A stretch of DNA of 64,000 nucleotides from Gammaproteobacteria bacterium (GCA_014239255.1 JAAZZE010000003.1:1-64000), one strand, 5' to 3'; positions 19,096-29,427 are shown, counted from the first letter of the stretch. Program-made: numbers and translations. Notes: generated from the letters alone by a model not told the origin.

Positions 19096-19155
19096 CTTCA
19101 GTTAATTAAGATCACAAACCGGGCATCGCAATCGCTCAGTCGTGATGGGGCCACC

Positions 19156-19374
19156 TTAGTCATCATGCTTTATGCCACCACGGCCGACATGATGCACTGA
19201 AGTGATATTTACCTGTTTTAATGTCACCGATGCCTGCATACCGCGCAAACGTTCTTCAACCTGTAGCTTGCTCTCGCCCGGCACAATAAGCGTGATGTCC
19301 CGCTCGAACGGCTCTCCATCAGCCGTTAGCAGTGTCACCGTAAGGCGGGCCTTGTACTCTTTAATGCCGATCAC
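19156..19374 (-). CDS. Small conserved-looking hypothetical protein
   Basis: 72-aa ORF MIGIKEYKARLTVTLLTADGEPFERDITLIVPGESKLQVEERL...; soluble composition; same strand as neighbours. Confidence 0.4.
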   Translation of the reverse strand: MIGIKEYKARLTVTLLTADGEPFERDITLIVPGESKLQVEERLRGMQASVTLKQVNITSVHHVGRGGIKHDD

Positions 19375-19415
19375 GTTTTTTGTCCGACGGGTTTTCCCGG
19401 CAGGCCTTGTTCGGA

Positions 19416-20180
19416 TTACGAGCGCATCGCCAGCGACGCTGCGCAGGCAAAGTGCTGGGCTAAATCCTCCAGACGAGCGTGCGCGTTAAGCCCGCTGGTA
19501 TGAGGCATGAGGTATACCGGCCGACAACCAACCTGGCTGGCTTGAATCCCCGCCTTAGCTTTGGCATCCACTATGTTTCGCCAGCCGCCCAAACCAACAA
19601 AGCAGACTGCCCGGGGAGCCAGCCATTGCACCAGCCGAGCGACCCGCGCAAAACCAGCCTGGTATTCGTTAGTACTCACCTGGTCTGCGCGGCGGGTGGT
19701 ACGGCGGACCAGATCTGTCATACCTAAACCATGGTAACGCAAAGCATGTCGGGGATCCCGGTCAATACTTGCAATACCGGCTTGAAGGGCCGCCGGCCAG
19801 AACCGGTTACCCGGTCGGGCATAACCGATGCCTGTGTCTGCTGAATACGGACTCGGGTTCAAACCCACAACAAGTAATTTCATGCCTGAACCGACAGTAT
19901 CGGACAGACTGTACAGCCGTTCAAGCGTCAGATACGCGGCTTCCTTTCTATAAAGAACCGGCCCTATTGAGGCGAATCCGGCACCGATCGCAAGGTCAAC
20001 GGCCAACTGGCTATCCCAACCGCGGGTCGGGCGGGGTTTAAGCACTGCACGGACTACCCGACCGACGGGAAGTGCCCGATGCTGATCCGCCAGGGCCAGC
20101 GGAAGATTCCTTGCAGAGCACCCGTTGCCAAGGCGAATTCTGGGTAATGCCGCCGGCTTAGTCCGAGACTGAGTGTTCAT
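19416..20180 (-). CDS. Mug/TDG-family G:T/U mismatch-specific DNA glycosylase with N-terminal extension
   Basis: LLVVGLNPSPYSADTGIGYARPGNRFWPAALQAGI, GMTDLVRRTTRRADQ, VCFVGLGGWRN, LMPHTSGLNAH. Confidence 0.85.
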   Translation of the reverse strand: MNTQSRTKPAALPRIRLGNGCSARNLPLALADQHRALPVGRVVRAVLKPRPTRGWDSQLAVDLAIGAGFASIGPVLYRKEAAYLTLERLYSLSDTVGSGMKLLVVGLNPSPYSADTGIGYARPGNRFWPAALQAGIASIDRDPRHALRYHGLGMTDLVRRTTRRADQVSTNEYQAGFARVARLVQWLAPRAVCFVGLGGWRNIVDAKAKAGIQASQVGCRPVYLMPHTSGLNAHARLEDLAQHFACAASLAMRS

Positions 20181-20228
20181 TTCGAGCTCAATAGCACCAT
20201 CGCAATCACAAGACTTCTGCCAAAATAC

Positions 20229-20253
20229 AAAAGGCCGGCTTTGCCGGCCTTTT
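20229..20253 (-). terminator. Rho-independent terminator-like stem-loop
   Basis: AAAAGGCCGGC-TTT-GCCGGCCTTTT perfect hairpin just past the stop of the minus-strand gene at 20281-20520. Confidence 0.8.
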
Positions 20254-20280
20254 GGTTGTCATCCTTAGAGCGCTGGGCGA

Positions 20281-20520
20281 TCAACTGAATGCATTGAAAG
20301 CAATGATAGTCTGGGTATCGCGGATACCGTCCAGAGTTTGAAGTCGCAGATTCACAAAATGACCGGCGTCTTCCCCATCGCTGATATAACACTTGGCAAG
20401 CAGATCATAAGGTCCGGAGATCGAATAAACCTCCGACACCCCATCCACATCGACAAGCGCCTGGGCAACCTGATAAGAGCGCCCCAGATCGCACTTGACC
20501 TGTACAAAGATTATTTGCAT
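20281..20520 (-). CDS. Stand-alone Lrp/AsnC ligand-binding (RAM) domain protein
   Basis: 79 aa; VQVKCDLGRSYQVAQALVDVDGVSEVYSISGPYDLLAKCY; no HTH. Confidence 0.8.
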   Translation of the reverse strand: MQIIFVQVKCDLGRSYQVAQALVDVDGVSEVYSISGPYDLLAKCYISDGEDAGHFVNLRLQTLDGIRDTQTIIAFNAFS

Positions 20521-20532
20521 GCCCGCCTCCTT

Positions 20533-21564
20533 TTATTGCTCAACAGAAAACTTCTGGGTATAGGCCACGAGCTCCTCTAACTTGGCGTACCCTGCCCCGC
20601 TTTTGAGGATTTCACGGGCACGCTCGACCCCGTCTTGCAGTGAATCGGCAAGGTCAGCCGCGTATATGGTTGCCCCTGCATTGATAGCCACCATATCAGC
20701 CGCACTGCTGTCGGTGCCGGTAAGTGCCGAGCGAATCAAAGCCAGACTCTGGACCGAATCGGCCACTACCAGATCATCCAGTGATTGACGCGCAATCCCA
20801 AATTCTTCCGGTTTAATCAGGTAGTCCTTAATGCTTCCATCACGCAGTTCGCTCACCTTAGTGTCGGCAGCGATACTTATCTCATCCAGGCCGTCATCCG
20901 AGCAGACGACCAGCGTATGCACGCTATCCAGATTGGCAAACACCTCGGCCAGCGGGCGCACCCAGGCCTGATCAAAAACACCGACCAGTTGCCATCTGGC
21001 CCCGGCTGGGTTGGTTAAAGGACCGAGCAGATTAAACAAAGTGCGGATACCGATCTCACGACGCGGACCGATCGCATGGCGTGTCGCGCCGTGATGGGTA
21101 GGGGCAAACATAAAGCCTAGGCCTACCGCGTCGATAGTCTTGCCGACCGCTTCAGGGCTAAGCGCAATATTAACCCCAGCTGCCTCAAGCACATCTGCAC
21201 TGCCGGAATTTCCGGTGGCTGCACGGTTGCCGTGCTTGGCCATGGTTGCCCCTGCGGCGCAAGCGACCAACGCTGCCGCAGTCGAGACATTGAACAGGCC
21301 GGCGCCATCGCCACCGGTACCTACCGTGTCGGCAACCCGATCTGCCTTAACAGTGACAGTTGCGGCAAACTCTCGCATTACTGTCGCGGCACCTGTCAGC
21401 TCTTCAACCGTCTCCCCTTTAATATGAAGCGCCGTTAATACGGCACCAATCTGTGCCGGGGTCGCATCGCCCTGCATAATAATGCGCATGACATCGCCCA
21501 TCTGGGCGCTTGTGAGATCCTGGCCTTGTGACAGAGTGCGTGTCGCTTCTTGTAAATTCATCAT
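20533..21564 (-). CDS. trpD: Anthranilate phosphoribosyltransferase
   Basis: DTVGTGGDGAGLFNVSTAAALVACAAGATMAKHGNRAATGNSGSADVLEAAGV; FAPTHHGATRHAIGPRREIGIRTLFNLLGPLTNPA. Confidence 0.93.
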   Translation of the reverse strand: MMNLQEATRTLSQGQDLTSAQMGDVMRIIMQGDATPAQIGAVLTALHIKGETVEELTGAATVMREFAATVTVKADRVADTVGTGGDGAGLFNVSTAAALVACAAGATMAKHGNRAATGNSGSADVLEAAGVNIALSPEAVGKTIDAVGLGFMFAPTHHGATRHAIGPRREIGIRTLFNLLGPLTNPAGARWQLVGVFDQAWVRPLAEVFANLDSVHTLVVCSDDGLDEISIAADTKVSELRDGSIKDYLIKPEEFGIARQSLDDLVVADSVQSLALIRSALTGTDSSAADMVAINAGATIYAADLADSLQDGVERAREILKSGAGYAKLEELVAYTQKFSVEQ

Positions 21565-21597
21565 CCGTGTCTGCGTGCTTTCAAAATACTATCTGCC

Positions 21598-22575
21598 TTA
21601 GGGCAGTAAGATGCTGGCGCCGGTAGTGCGCCGCCCCTCCAGATCTGTGTGCGCCAACGACGCATCTGACAGAGCATACTCCTGATTAATATCGGCCTGT
21701 ACTGCACCACTTTGCATCACCTGGAATAACTCGCCAGCACAATGCTCCAGGCTCGAACGGTCTGCAGTGTAATGAAATAGAGTCGGTCGGGTCAGGTAAA
21801 GAGAGCCTTTTGCAGCGAGCACAGAGGGATCAAAAGATGACACTTTGCCCGAACTTTGGCCAAAAAGTGCCAGAGTCCCGCGCCGCTTAAGGCAATCCAG
21901 ACTACCTTCGAAGGTATGCTGACCCACCGAGTCGTATACAACGTCCACACCGACACCATCGGTGAGTTCCTGGACCCGATCTGCAAAATTCTCACGGGTA
22001 TACACGATAGTATGAGTACACCCGTGAGCTGTAGCCAATTCCGCTTTCTCATCTGACCCAACTGTGCCGATAATGGTCACGCCAAGGTGTCGTGCCCACT
22101 GGCAGGCTATCAGGCCAACCCCTCCGGCTGCAGCATGGAAGAGGATGGTGTCTCCACCATTAAGTGGGACGGTGCTCCTTAGAAGATACTGCGCCGTCAT
22201 ACCCTTTAGCATCATTGCGGCCGCGGTCCGCTCTTCAATGCCTGCGGGCAGGTGCACCAGCTTTTCTGCCGGCATAAGCCGCACCTCGGCATAAGCACCG
22301 ATAGGTTGCGCGGCATAGGCGACACGATCCCCCTCGGTGAAACCTTCGACTCCATCACCGACCGCCTCGACTATGCCTGCCCCTTCAAGACCAGGGGTAA
22401 ACGGCAGCTGCGGCGGTGGGTAAGTGCCCGTACGGAAATAGACATCGATAAAATTCAGCCCGACTGCACTGTGACGCAGTCGAATCTCCCCGGGGCCCGG
22501 GTCACCAATCTCCACTGGCTCCCAGCGCATCTCATCCGGGCCGCCGGTCTGGTAAATCTTAATAGCGTGACTCAT
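21598..22575 (-). CDS. NADPH:quinone oxidoreductase (zinc-type ADH family)
   Basis: GLNFIDVYFRTGTYPPPQLPFTPGLEGAGIVEAVGDGV; FHAAAGGVGLIACQWARHLG. Confidence 0.9.
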   Translation of the reverse strand: MSHAIKIYQTGGPDEMRWEPVEIGDPGPGEIRLRHSAVGLNFIDVYFRTGTYPPPQLPFTPGLEGAGIVEAVGDGVEGFTEGDRVAYAAQPIGAYAEVRLMPAEKLVHLPAGIEERTAAAMMLKGMTAQYLLRSTVPLNGGDTILFHAAAGGVGLIACQWARHLGVTIIGTVGSDEKAELATAHGCTHTIVYTRENFADRVQELTDGVGVDVVYDSVGQHTFEGSLDCLKRRGTLALFGQSSGKVSSFDPSVLAAKGSLYLTRPTLFHYTADRSSLEHCAGELFQVMQSGAVQADINQEYALSDASLAHTDLEGRRTTGASILLP

Positions 22576-22859
22576 ATTTTCAGTTCCGAATAATGACTGC
22601 TGAAATTGTTACCCAACTCTTTGGGGGTTCAGCGATCGTATCTGCACCCTATTATCGCTTTTAGCTGAGAACTGTGTTGCTTCAAATTAATCAAACCGGA
22701 GAAATCCCCAGATTAGACAAGAGCGATCAGCAACTTCTACCCAAGTACCAAGATAGCCTCAAAGATTCGCACAACGACACTCCAGACACCGGATCATCCC
22801 ATACCAAACCCGAAACCTAAACTACAAACAGACTGCGCTGCGGTGAGAATGCTCCAAGT

Positions 22860-24020
22860 TTAGTCGCCAAAGTCACTCTCAACCTTAACAAAGGTGTCAG
22901 CGTAAAAACCGTTGAACTGTGTTCGACAGGCAGTGCCGTAAGCACCGATACGGTCGAACTCGATCCAATCCCCCTCGGCAATATCGACCGGCAAGTTGAT
23001 CGGGCGAGGAAAAATATCCAGCGAATCACATGTCGGTCCATACAGCGTGTACTCTTTTGTCTGGGAAGCGAATGGTCTAGAGCCGACCATTCGCACGGGC
23101 AACTGAAGGCCGAGTTTCTCCTCAATAAAGCTTCCGTACATGCCGTCATTGAGATACAGCGCATCATCCTTGCGCAGGTGAACCTGGGTAATAAGCGATT
23201 CTCCATCAACACAAAGCCCACGCCCGGGCTCACACAAAACCCGGCACTCTTCAGGCAACGCCAGGGTCGCTAAGCTCTGGCGAATCGCAACAAAATAATC
23301 GTCCAATTCTGCACCTTGGGAGTTGAGATAATGACCTGGGAATCCACCACCCACATCCACACAAACTGGCCCCTGGCCAACCTGTGCAATCACCTGGCCG
23401 ACAAGGTCCAGACCCATTTCAAAACCCTCAGCTTCCAGACACTGTGAGCCGACATGAAACGACAAACCATAACGGTAGCCACGGGCCAAGGCGTCACGCG
23501 CCAGCGCCGCTGCCTCGGGTACCGGCGCGCCGAACTTGCTGGACAATTCGTACACTGCGCCCTCGTAATGAATCTCAAGGCGCACCACAATGACGGTGTC
23601 AGATCCTGGCGGGACAATCTGGGCAATCTTTTCAAGCTCTGCCGGGTGATCGACCACAAAATGATCTACGCCGTACACCCTATGGGCCGAAAGAATAGCT
23701 GGCCGACTCTTGACCGGGTGCATGAAGTAACTGGTGGCGCCGGGTAACTGTTCTGACACACGCGCCACCTCGGCCAAGGAGGCGGTATCAAAATGGTGCA
23801 CACCAGCTGCGAAAAGCGCGTCCAACATATGCGGTTCAGGGTTACACTTCACCGCGTATAAGACATCCCCTGGAAAGCCCTCGACAAAGCGCCGGGCCAC
23901 TGAATGAATCTTATGGGGGCGGACACAAAAAATTGGGTAGCTCGGATCAAGATCTGCAACAACCGCCTCAGGCGAGGGGTAAATAGGTAGATCAACTTTC
24001 TGGCGTACAGGTGCATCCAT
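22860..24020 (-). CDS. Ornithine/lysine decarboxylase, fold-III PLP-dependent family
   Basis: DVLYAVKCNPEPHMLDALFAAGVHHFDTAS (PLP lysine), SFHVGSQ, DVGGGFPG, GPTCDSLD. Start chosen at MDAPVRQKVDLPIYPS. Confidence 0.88.
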   Translation of the reverse strand: MDAPVRQKVDLPIYPSPEAVVADLDPSYPIFCVRPHKIHSVARRFVEGFPGDVLYAVKCNPEPHMLDALFAAGVHHFDTASLAEVARVSEQLPGATSYFMHPVKSRPAILSAHRVYGVDHFVVDHPAELEKIAQIVPPGSDTVIVVRLEIHYEGAVYELSSKFGAPVPEAAALARDALARGYRYGLSFHVGSQCLEAEGFEMGLDLVGQVIAQVGQGPVCVDVGGGFPGHYLNSQGAELDDYFVAIRQSLATLALPEECRVLCEPGRGLCVDGESLITQVHLRKDDALYLNDGMYGSFIEEKLGLQLPVRMVGSRPFASQTKEYTLYGPTCDSLDIFPRPINLPVDIAEGDWIEFDRIGAYGTACRTQFNGFYADTFVKVESDFGD

Positions 24021-24092
24021 GGTGGAATCTGACACCCTCTCCTGGTTCGTGGCGTAAATGTGATTCTGACACAACCTTTCACCTAAAGCCCA

Positions 24093-25274
24093 TTGGCAAC
24101 ACAAAAACATCAAACCGAAAAACCCCTGGGTCTGGCAGCACTGCAAGGCATCTTCGTGCTTGGCCACCTGTCTAACGACTGGCTGCCTGCAGCAATCTGG
24201 CTACTGGCGCCTGCTATCGGCCTGGCTTTCGACCTAAAACCCTCTGAGGTCGGACTGCTGCTTGCCATTCATTCGATTGGCGCGTCGCTTGCCTATTTTC
24301 CGGCCGGCGTGCTGGCAGACCGGACCCGTTTACAGGGGCGACTGCTGCTCGGTACATTCTGGTGGGTAGCGCTTGGCTATCTACTGGCGTCAACGGCTCC
24401 GAGCTTCTGGTCGTTGGCGATCCTGCTGGCCATCGGCGGTATGGGCGATGCGGCCTGGCATCCTATTGCCACGGGAATACTGGTAAGACAGATGCCCAAA
24501 CAGCGCGGTCAGGCACTGGGAGTGCATGCCGTTGGAGGAACACTGGCCGAGGTGCTCTCGCCGCTGCTGGTTGGTTTTCTGCTGGCTTTCCTGGATTGGC
24601 GCGTGGTGCTTCAGATTTCAGTGATGCCCGCTGCCTTAATGGGTATTGCCTTTTTGTTTATTGCGCGCCGGATTCCGAGTCGACATGTCAGTAGCGTCAT
24701 ATCACGAGCTGATCTTGGCGCTTTCATTGCTCAGTGGCGCAGCCGGACCGGCTTGTTGCTGATTGCTGGTATCGCCACCTACAACATGGCTCTCATTGCC
24801 TTGATGACCATGTCACCACTCTTTATGCAACGCGAACTCGGATTCAGCTCATCACAAACGGGCATGGCCTTCGCGGCCGCCATGCTCGCAGGCTCTATCG
24901 GCCAACCAATTGTCGGCCGATTATCGGATCGCCGCGGGCGCTTTGGAATCTTTGCTGTTGGTTCGGTGGTTGCCGCAGGTTTGGCTGGCACTGTAGTCCT
25001 GCTTGATGCCCCCGTGCTGATAATCAGTCTGCTGACGATGGCGATGGCTGCACTGGTAGCCATTCGATCAGGAGTTCTGGCAATGGCGGTTGATCACGCC
25101 AGTAAACATGAGGCCACTGCATTGGGCTTTGTCTTTGTGGTGCTCGACGGCGTTGGCGCCCTGGGCGCAGTGCTCGCAGGCCTGGTCGGGGATTTCAGCC
25201 TTGTGGCCAGCTTTGGATTGGCTGGAGGCTTATCTTTACTCGCAGTGGGGTTTATCGCAACCGTACGACGCTGA
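24093..25274 (+). CDS. MFS transporter, fosmidomycin-resistance (Fsr)-like
   Basis: 12-TM type; LGHLSNDWLPAAIWLLAPAIGLAFDLKPSEVGLLLAIHSIGASLAYFPAGVLADR; TTG start. Confidence 0.82.
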   Translation: MATQKHQTEKPLGLAALQGIFVLGHLSNDWLPAAIWLLAPAIGLAFDLKPSEVGLLLAIHSIGASLAYFPAGVLADRTRLQGRLLLGTFWWVALGYLLASTAPSFWSLAILLAIGGMGDAAWHPIATGILVRQMPKQRGQALGVHAVGGTLAEVLSPLLVGFLLAFLDWRVVLQISVMPAALMGIAFLFIARRIPSRHVSSVISRADLGAFIAQWRSRTGLLLIAGIATYNMALIALMTMSPLFMQRELGFSSSQTGMAFAAAMLAGSIGQPIVGRLSDRRGRFGIFAVGSVVAAGLAGTVVLLDAPVLIISLLTMAMAALVAIRSGVLAMAVDHASKHEATALGFVFVVLDGVGALGAVLAGLVGDFSLVASFGLAGGLSLLAVGFIATVRR

Positions 25275-25324
25275 TCACCAGTGCCGCTAACGCAGCTTAG
25301 CGTCACTGGTAGAATTCCTATATA

Positions 25325-25340
25325 CTGTATAAATATACAG
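25325..25340 (+). promoter_or_regulatory. LexA/SOS box
   Basis: CTGTATAAATATACAG matches CTGT-N8-ACAG, 17 bp before the dnaE2 GTG start. Confidence 0.85.
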
Positions 25341-25357
25341 TATATAGAGAAAACATT

Positions 25358-28300
25358 GTGCCCGGCTATGCCGAACTGCACTGCCTGTCAAATTTCAGCT
25401 TTCTGCGCGGCGCCTCACACCCTGCTGAACTGGTCCGCCGAGCTTCTGAATTGGGTTATCGGGCCCTGGCACTGACTGACGAGTGCAGTATCGCCGGCAC
25501 AGTGCGGGCGCATGTTGCTGCACGGGAGTTGGGCTTACAACTCATCATTGGCAGCGAATTCACGCTGGAAAATGGCAATAATCTGGTTCTGTTAGCAACG
25601 AATCGAGAAGGTTACCGCCACCTGGTCCGGTTAATTACTCAGGCGCGCCAGCGTGCAGGCAAGGGCTTGTACTCTTTGAACATTGATGACCTTTGTATAA
25701 AGCGCCTGCAGAACTGCCTCGCTTTGCTGCCGTGTGATCCGACTCCAGCGCCAGCAACCACTCTTACGGAGCGCTACCGGACCCTGTCTTATCACGCCAG
25801 GCATATCCAGTCATTAATGCCTGGGCGAACCTGGCTGACACTCGAGCAATCCAGTAACGGAGGTGATCAGGCACACCAAAAAGCGCTGAAGGTTTTGTCA
25901 CAAAAAACAGGCGTACCTCTGGTTGCCACTGGCAACGTACATATGCACGTACGCTCACGCCAGGCATTACAAGACACCTTAACCGCGATACGGCGCAAAC
26001 AATCGGTGACTGAAATCAAGTATGGCCTTGCACCCAACGCCGAGCGCCACCTGCGAACCCCTGCTGTTCTCGAGTGCATCTATCCTCGCACTTTGCTCGA
26101 TGAGAGCGTAAAAATAGCCCGCCGCTGTAATTTTTCGTTAAATGAGCTGAACTACACCTATCCACGCAAGTTCATACCTGCCGACCTCACACCAACACAG
26201 TACCTGCGCCGGTTAACCAAAGCAGGCATGACGACACGTTGGCCTGATGGCCCATCGCTCAAGGTGGTTCAACAGATTGAACACGAACTGACTTTGATTG
26301 AAGAGCTCGATTACGAAAGTTACTTTCTAACCGTCTACGACATTGTTCGTTTTGCCCGCTCACAGGGCATTCTCTGCCAGGGCCGGGGTTCGGCAGCCAA
26401 CTCAGCCGTGTGCTTTGCGCTTGGCATCACCGAAGTGGACCCAGCCCATATGGAGATCCTGTTCGAACGGTTTATCTCTCGTGAGCGCAATGAACCGCCA
26501 GACATTGATGTCGATTTTGAACATGAACGTCGTGAAGAGGTGATGCAGTACGTTTACCGGCGTTACGGGCGCAAGCGGGCCGCTTTAACCGGCGCAGTCA
26601 TCACCTATCGCCCACGCAGTGCCATTCGGGATATCGGGCGTGCGCTGAATCTGTCCAAAGACCAACTTGATCGTCTGGCCGGTAATCTTGCCTGGTGGCA
26701 AAACGGGAAGGTTGTGCCCCAGCGTGTGCGTGAGATCGGCCTGGACCCTAAGGGTCCGGTCCTGCGAAAGCTGCTGGCATTGGTCGAGGAGTTGGTTGGC
26801 TTTCCACGCCACTTGTCACAGCACTCTGGAGGCTTTGTTATTTCCCATGAGCCATTGTGTGATCTGGTGCCTATCGAAAACGCAGCTATGGCAGATCGGA
26901 CGGTAATCCAGTGGGATAAAGACGATATCGATGCGCTGGGTCTACTCAAAGTGGACTGCCTGGCACTGGGCATGCTGAGCGCGATTCATAAAGCATTCGA
27001 TCTGCTCAAGCAGCATCGCGGCAAAACGCTGTCCATGGCTACGCTACCCCAGGAAGACCCCGCGGTATACCGGATGATCAGCCGTGCCGACACCGTAGGT
27101 GTTTTTCAGATCGAATCACGCGCACAAATGGCTATGCTACCGCGCTTACGGCCACGCTGTTTTTATGATCTGGTCATCGAGGTTGCCATCGTCCGGCCGG
27201 GTCCTATCCAGGGCGACATGGTGCATCCCTACCTGCGGCGACGTAACGGTGAAGAGGAAGTCACTTATCCCAGCGAAGCGGTCCGTGAGGTGCTCGAGCG
27301 CACGCTGGGAGTGCCTATATTCCAGGAACAGGTTATCAAACTGGCAATGGTTGCTGCAGGCTTTACCCCGGGAGAGGCCGATGGCCTGCGACGTGCGATG
27401 GCCGCCTGGAAACGCCACGGCGGGCTTGGGCATTATGAAACGCAATTAATTGAGGGTATGCGTGAACGTGGTTACAGTGAGGCTTTTGCACGACGCATCT
27501 ACCAGCAAATCCTGGGCTTTGGTGAATATGGTTTTCCCGAGTCGCATGCGGCCAGTTTCGCATTATTGGTATATGTTTCGGCCTGGCTTAAGTGTCACCA
27601 ACCAGCTGCATTTACCTGCGCTTTACTGAACAGTCAGCCAATGGGCTTCTATACGCCTTCACAATTGGTACAGGATGTACGTCGGCATGGCGTTGCCATA
27701 CGTCCTATTGACGTTATGAAGAGCGCCTGGGATTGCACATTGGAGTCGAAGGGGGCAGATCTTGTATTGCGCCTGGGGTTAAGAATGGTTAAGCATCTTA
27801 GCTATACCGGCGCCAAGCGATTACTCGATGCGCGACAGCATCGAGTCTTTACCAGCGTCGATGATCTTGCCCATCGCGCCTTACTGGAGCGGGGTGACCT
27901 GCGCGCACTGGCTAGCGCCAATGCCTTATCAACTCTGGTGCAGCATCACCGCCGTCAAGCTGGATGGCTGGTTAGCGGTATTGAGAAACCCTCCCCGGTA
28001 TTTCCCCAACCTCATATCTGTGAAGCCACGCCATTACTGAATACACCACATGCGGGTGAAGAAGCCTGTGCTGATTACGCCAGCACCGGCCTAACCCTGG
28101 GCCCACACCCATTAGCTCTACTGCGTAACCAACTGCGAACGCTTGGCGTCATTACCAGCGATGGTATTACACAAAAAGAAGATGGTCACTATGTGCACAC
28201 GGCGGGAATCGTTACCACTCGACAACGGCCAGCCAGCGCTAACAATGTCACCTTTGTAACGCTTGAAGATGAGACCGGCAACACCAACCTGGTGATATGG

Positions 28301-28468
28301 CAGCGCCTGGCTGAAAACCAGCATCAAGTGCTGGTCGGGGCGCGACTACTTGGTGTTCACGGACAAATTCAACGCCACGGCAATGTAATCCATGTCATTG
28401 CCGGCAGGCTGAACGATTACACGGCACTGCTGGGAAGCCTCACCACTCACAGTCGGGATTTTCGCTAG
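25358..28468 (+). CDS. dnaE2: Error-prone DNA polymerase III alpha subunit
   Basis: 1036 aa; PHP domain YAELHCLSNFSFLRGASHPAELVRRA; GRGSAANSAVCFALGIT; PPDIDVDFEHERREEVMQYVYRRYGR; C-terminal HSRDFR. Confidence 0.95.
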   Translation: MPGYAELHCLSNFSFLRGASHPAELVRRASELGYRALALTDECSIAGTVRAHVAARELGLQLIIGSEFTLENGNNLVLLATNREGYRHLVRLITQARQRAGKGLYSLNIDDLCIKRLQNCLALLPCDPTPAPATTLTERYRTLSYHARHIQSLMPGRTWLTLEQSSNGGDQAHQKALKVLSQKTGVPLVATGNVHMHVRSRQALQDTLTAIRRKQSVTEIKYGLAPNAERHLRTPAVLECIYPRTLLDESVKIARRCNFSLNELNYTYPRKFIPADLTPTQYLRRLTKAGMTTRWPDGPSLKVVQQIEHELTLIEELDYESYFLTVYDIVRFARSQGILCQGRGSAANSAVCFALGITEVDPAHMEILFERFISRERNEPPDIDVDFEHERREEVMQYVYRRYGRKRAALTGAVITYRPRSAIRDIGRALNLSKDQLDRLAGNLAWWQNGKVVPQRVREIGLDPKGPVLRKLLALVEELVGFPRHLSQHSGGFVISHEPLCDLVPIENAAMADRTVIQWDKDDIDALGLLKVDCLALGMLSAIHKAFDLLKQHRGKTLSMATLPQEDPAVYRMISRADTVGVFQIESRAQMAMLPRLRPRCFYDLVIEVAIVRPGPIQGDMVHPYLRRRNGEEEVTYPSEAVREVLERTLGVPIFQEQVIKLAMVAAGFTPGEADGLRRAMAAWKRHGGLGHYETQLIEGMRERGYSEAFARRIYQQILGFGEYGFPESHAASFALLVYVSAWLKCHQPAAFTCALLNSQPMGFYTPSQLVQDVRRHGVAIRPIDVMKSAWDCTLESKGADLVLRLGLRMVKHLSYTGAKRLLDARQHRVFTSVDDLAHRALLERGDLRALASANALSTLVQHHRRQAGWLVSGIEKPSPVFPQPHICEATPLLNTPHAGEEACADYASTGLTLGPHPLALLRNQLRTLGVITSDGITQKEDGHYVHTAGIVTTRQRPASANNVTFVTLEDETGNTNLVIWQRLAENQHQVLVGARLLGVHGQIQRHGNVIHVIAGRLNDYTALLGSLTTHSRDFR

Positions 28469-28529
28469 GCACCAACAAAAGCCGATCACCGTAGAGTTTT
28501 CCCGCTTGCCATAAGCTAACAACCAAAGG

Positions 28530-29411
28530 CTAGTCGAGACTAAAAGGGATATCGTTAGCAGCACAAGCCGCCTGCACTGTATTACGCAAAAGACAGGCGA
28601 TCGTCATAGGTCCTACTCCACCGGGTACCGGCGTAATGGCTCCGGCGATCGCTGATGCCGAATCAAAATCCACATCACCGACAAGGCGGGTCTTGCCCTC
28701 TTTACCTTCAATTCGATTGATGCCGACATCGATCACCACCGCGCCGGGTTTAATCCAGTCACCGGGTATCATCTGCGGGCGGCCCACCGCCGCCACCAGA
28801 ATATCAGCTTGCCGGCAAACCCCAGCCAAGTCCCGCGTTCGCGAATGTGCAATCGTTACCGTGCAGCTTTGCGCCAGTAGCAACGACCCCATCGGCTTGC
28901 CCACGATATTTGAGCGCCCTACCACCACTGCATTTTTACCGGATAAATCACCCAGTTGATCCCTGAGCAACATCATGCACCCTAACGGTGTACAGGGCAC
29001 CAGGCCGGGCGCACCCGTTGCCAGTCGTCCCACATTCACCAGATGAAAGCCATCTACATCTTTGTCTGGATCGATGGCATTGATGACCGCCTGTGAGTCG
29101 ATCTGATCCGGTAGCGGTAGTTGCACCAGTATGCCGTGAACTTTGGAGTCGTTATTTAACTGTTCGATGACTGCAAGTAATTCTGATTGGCTGGCCGTGT
29201 CCGGCAGTTTATGCTCGTAAGAGTTCATGCCGACTTCCTGTGTCTGCTTACCCTTATTGCGAACATAGACCTCACTTGCCGGGTCTTCTCCTACCAGCAC
29301 GACTGCCAGGCCCGGCACCAAATCATATTCCCTGGCGAGCATGCTTACCGCCTCGGATACTTTTTCCCGCAAGCCAGCGGCAAATACCTTGCCATCAATA
29401 CGTGTCGCCAT
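28530..29411 (-). CDS. folD: Bifunctional methylenetetrahydrofolate dehydrogenase/cyclohydrolase
   Basis: [72 protein letters not shown]. Confidence 0.96.
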   Translation of the reverse strand: MATRIDGKVFAAGLREKVSEAVSMLAREYDLVPGLAVVLVGEDPASEVYVRNKGKQTQEVGMNSYEHKLPDTASQSELLAVIEQLNNDSKVHGILVQLPLPDQIDSQAVINAIDPDKDVDGFHLVNVGRLATGAPGLVPCTPLGCMMLLRDQLGDLSGKNAVVVGRSNIVGKPMGSLLLAQSCTVTIAHSRTRDLAGVCRQADILVAAVGRPQMIPGDWIKPGAVVIDVGINRIEGKEGKTRLVGDVDFDSASAIAGAITPVPGGVGPMTIACLLRNTVQAACAANDIPFSLD

Positions 29412-29427
29412 GGTTTCTCCTTATTCC

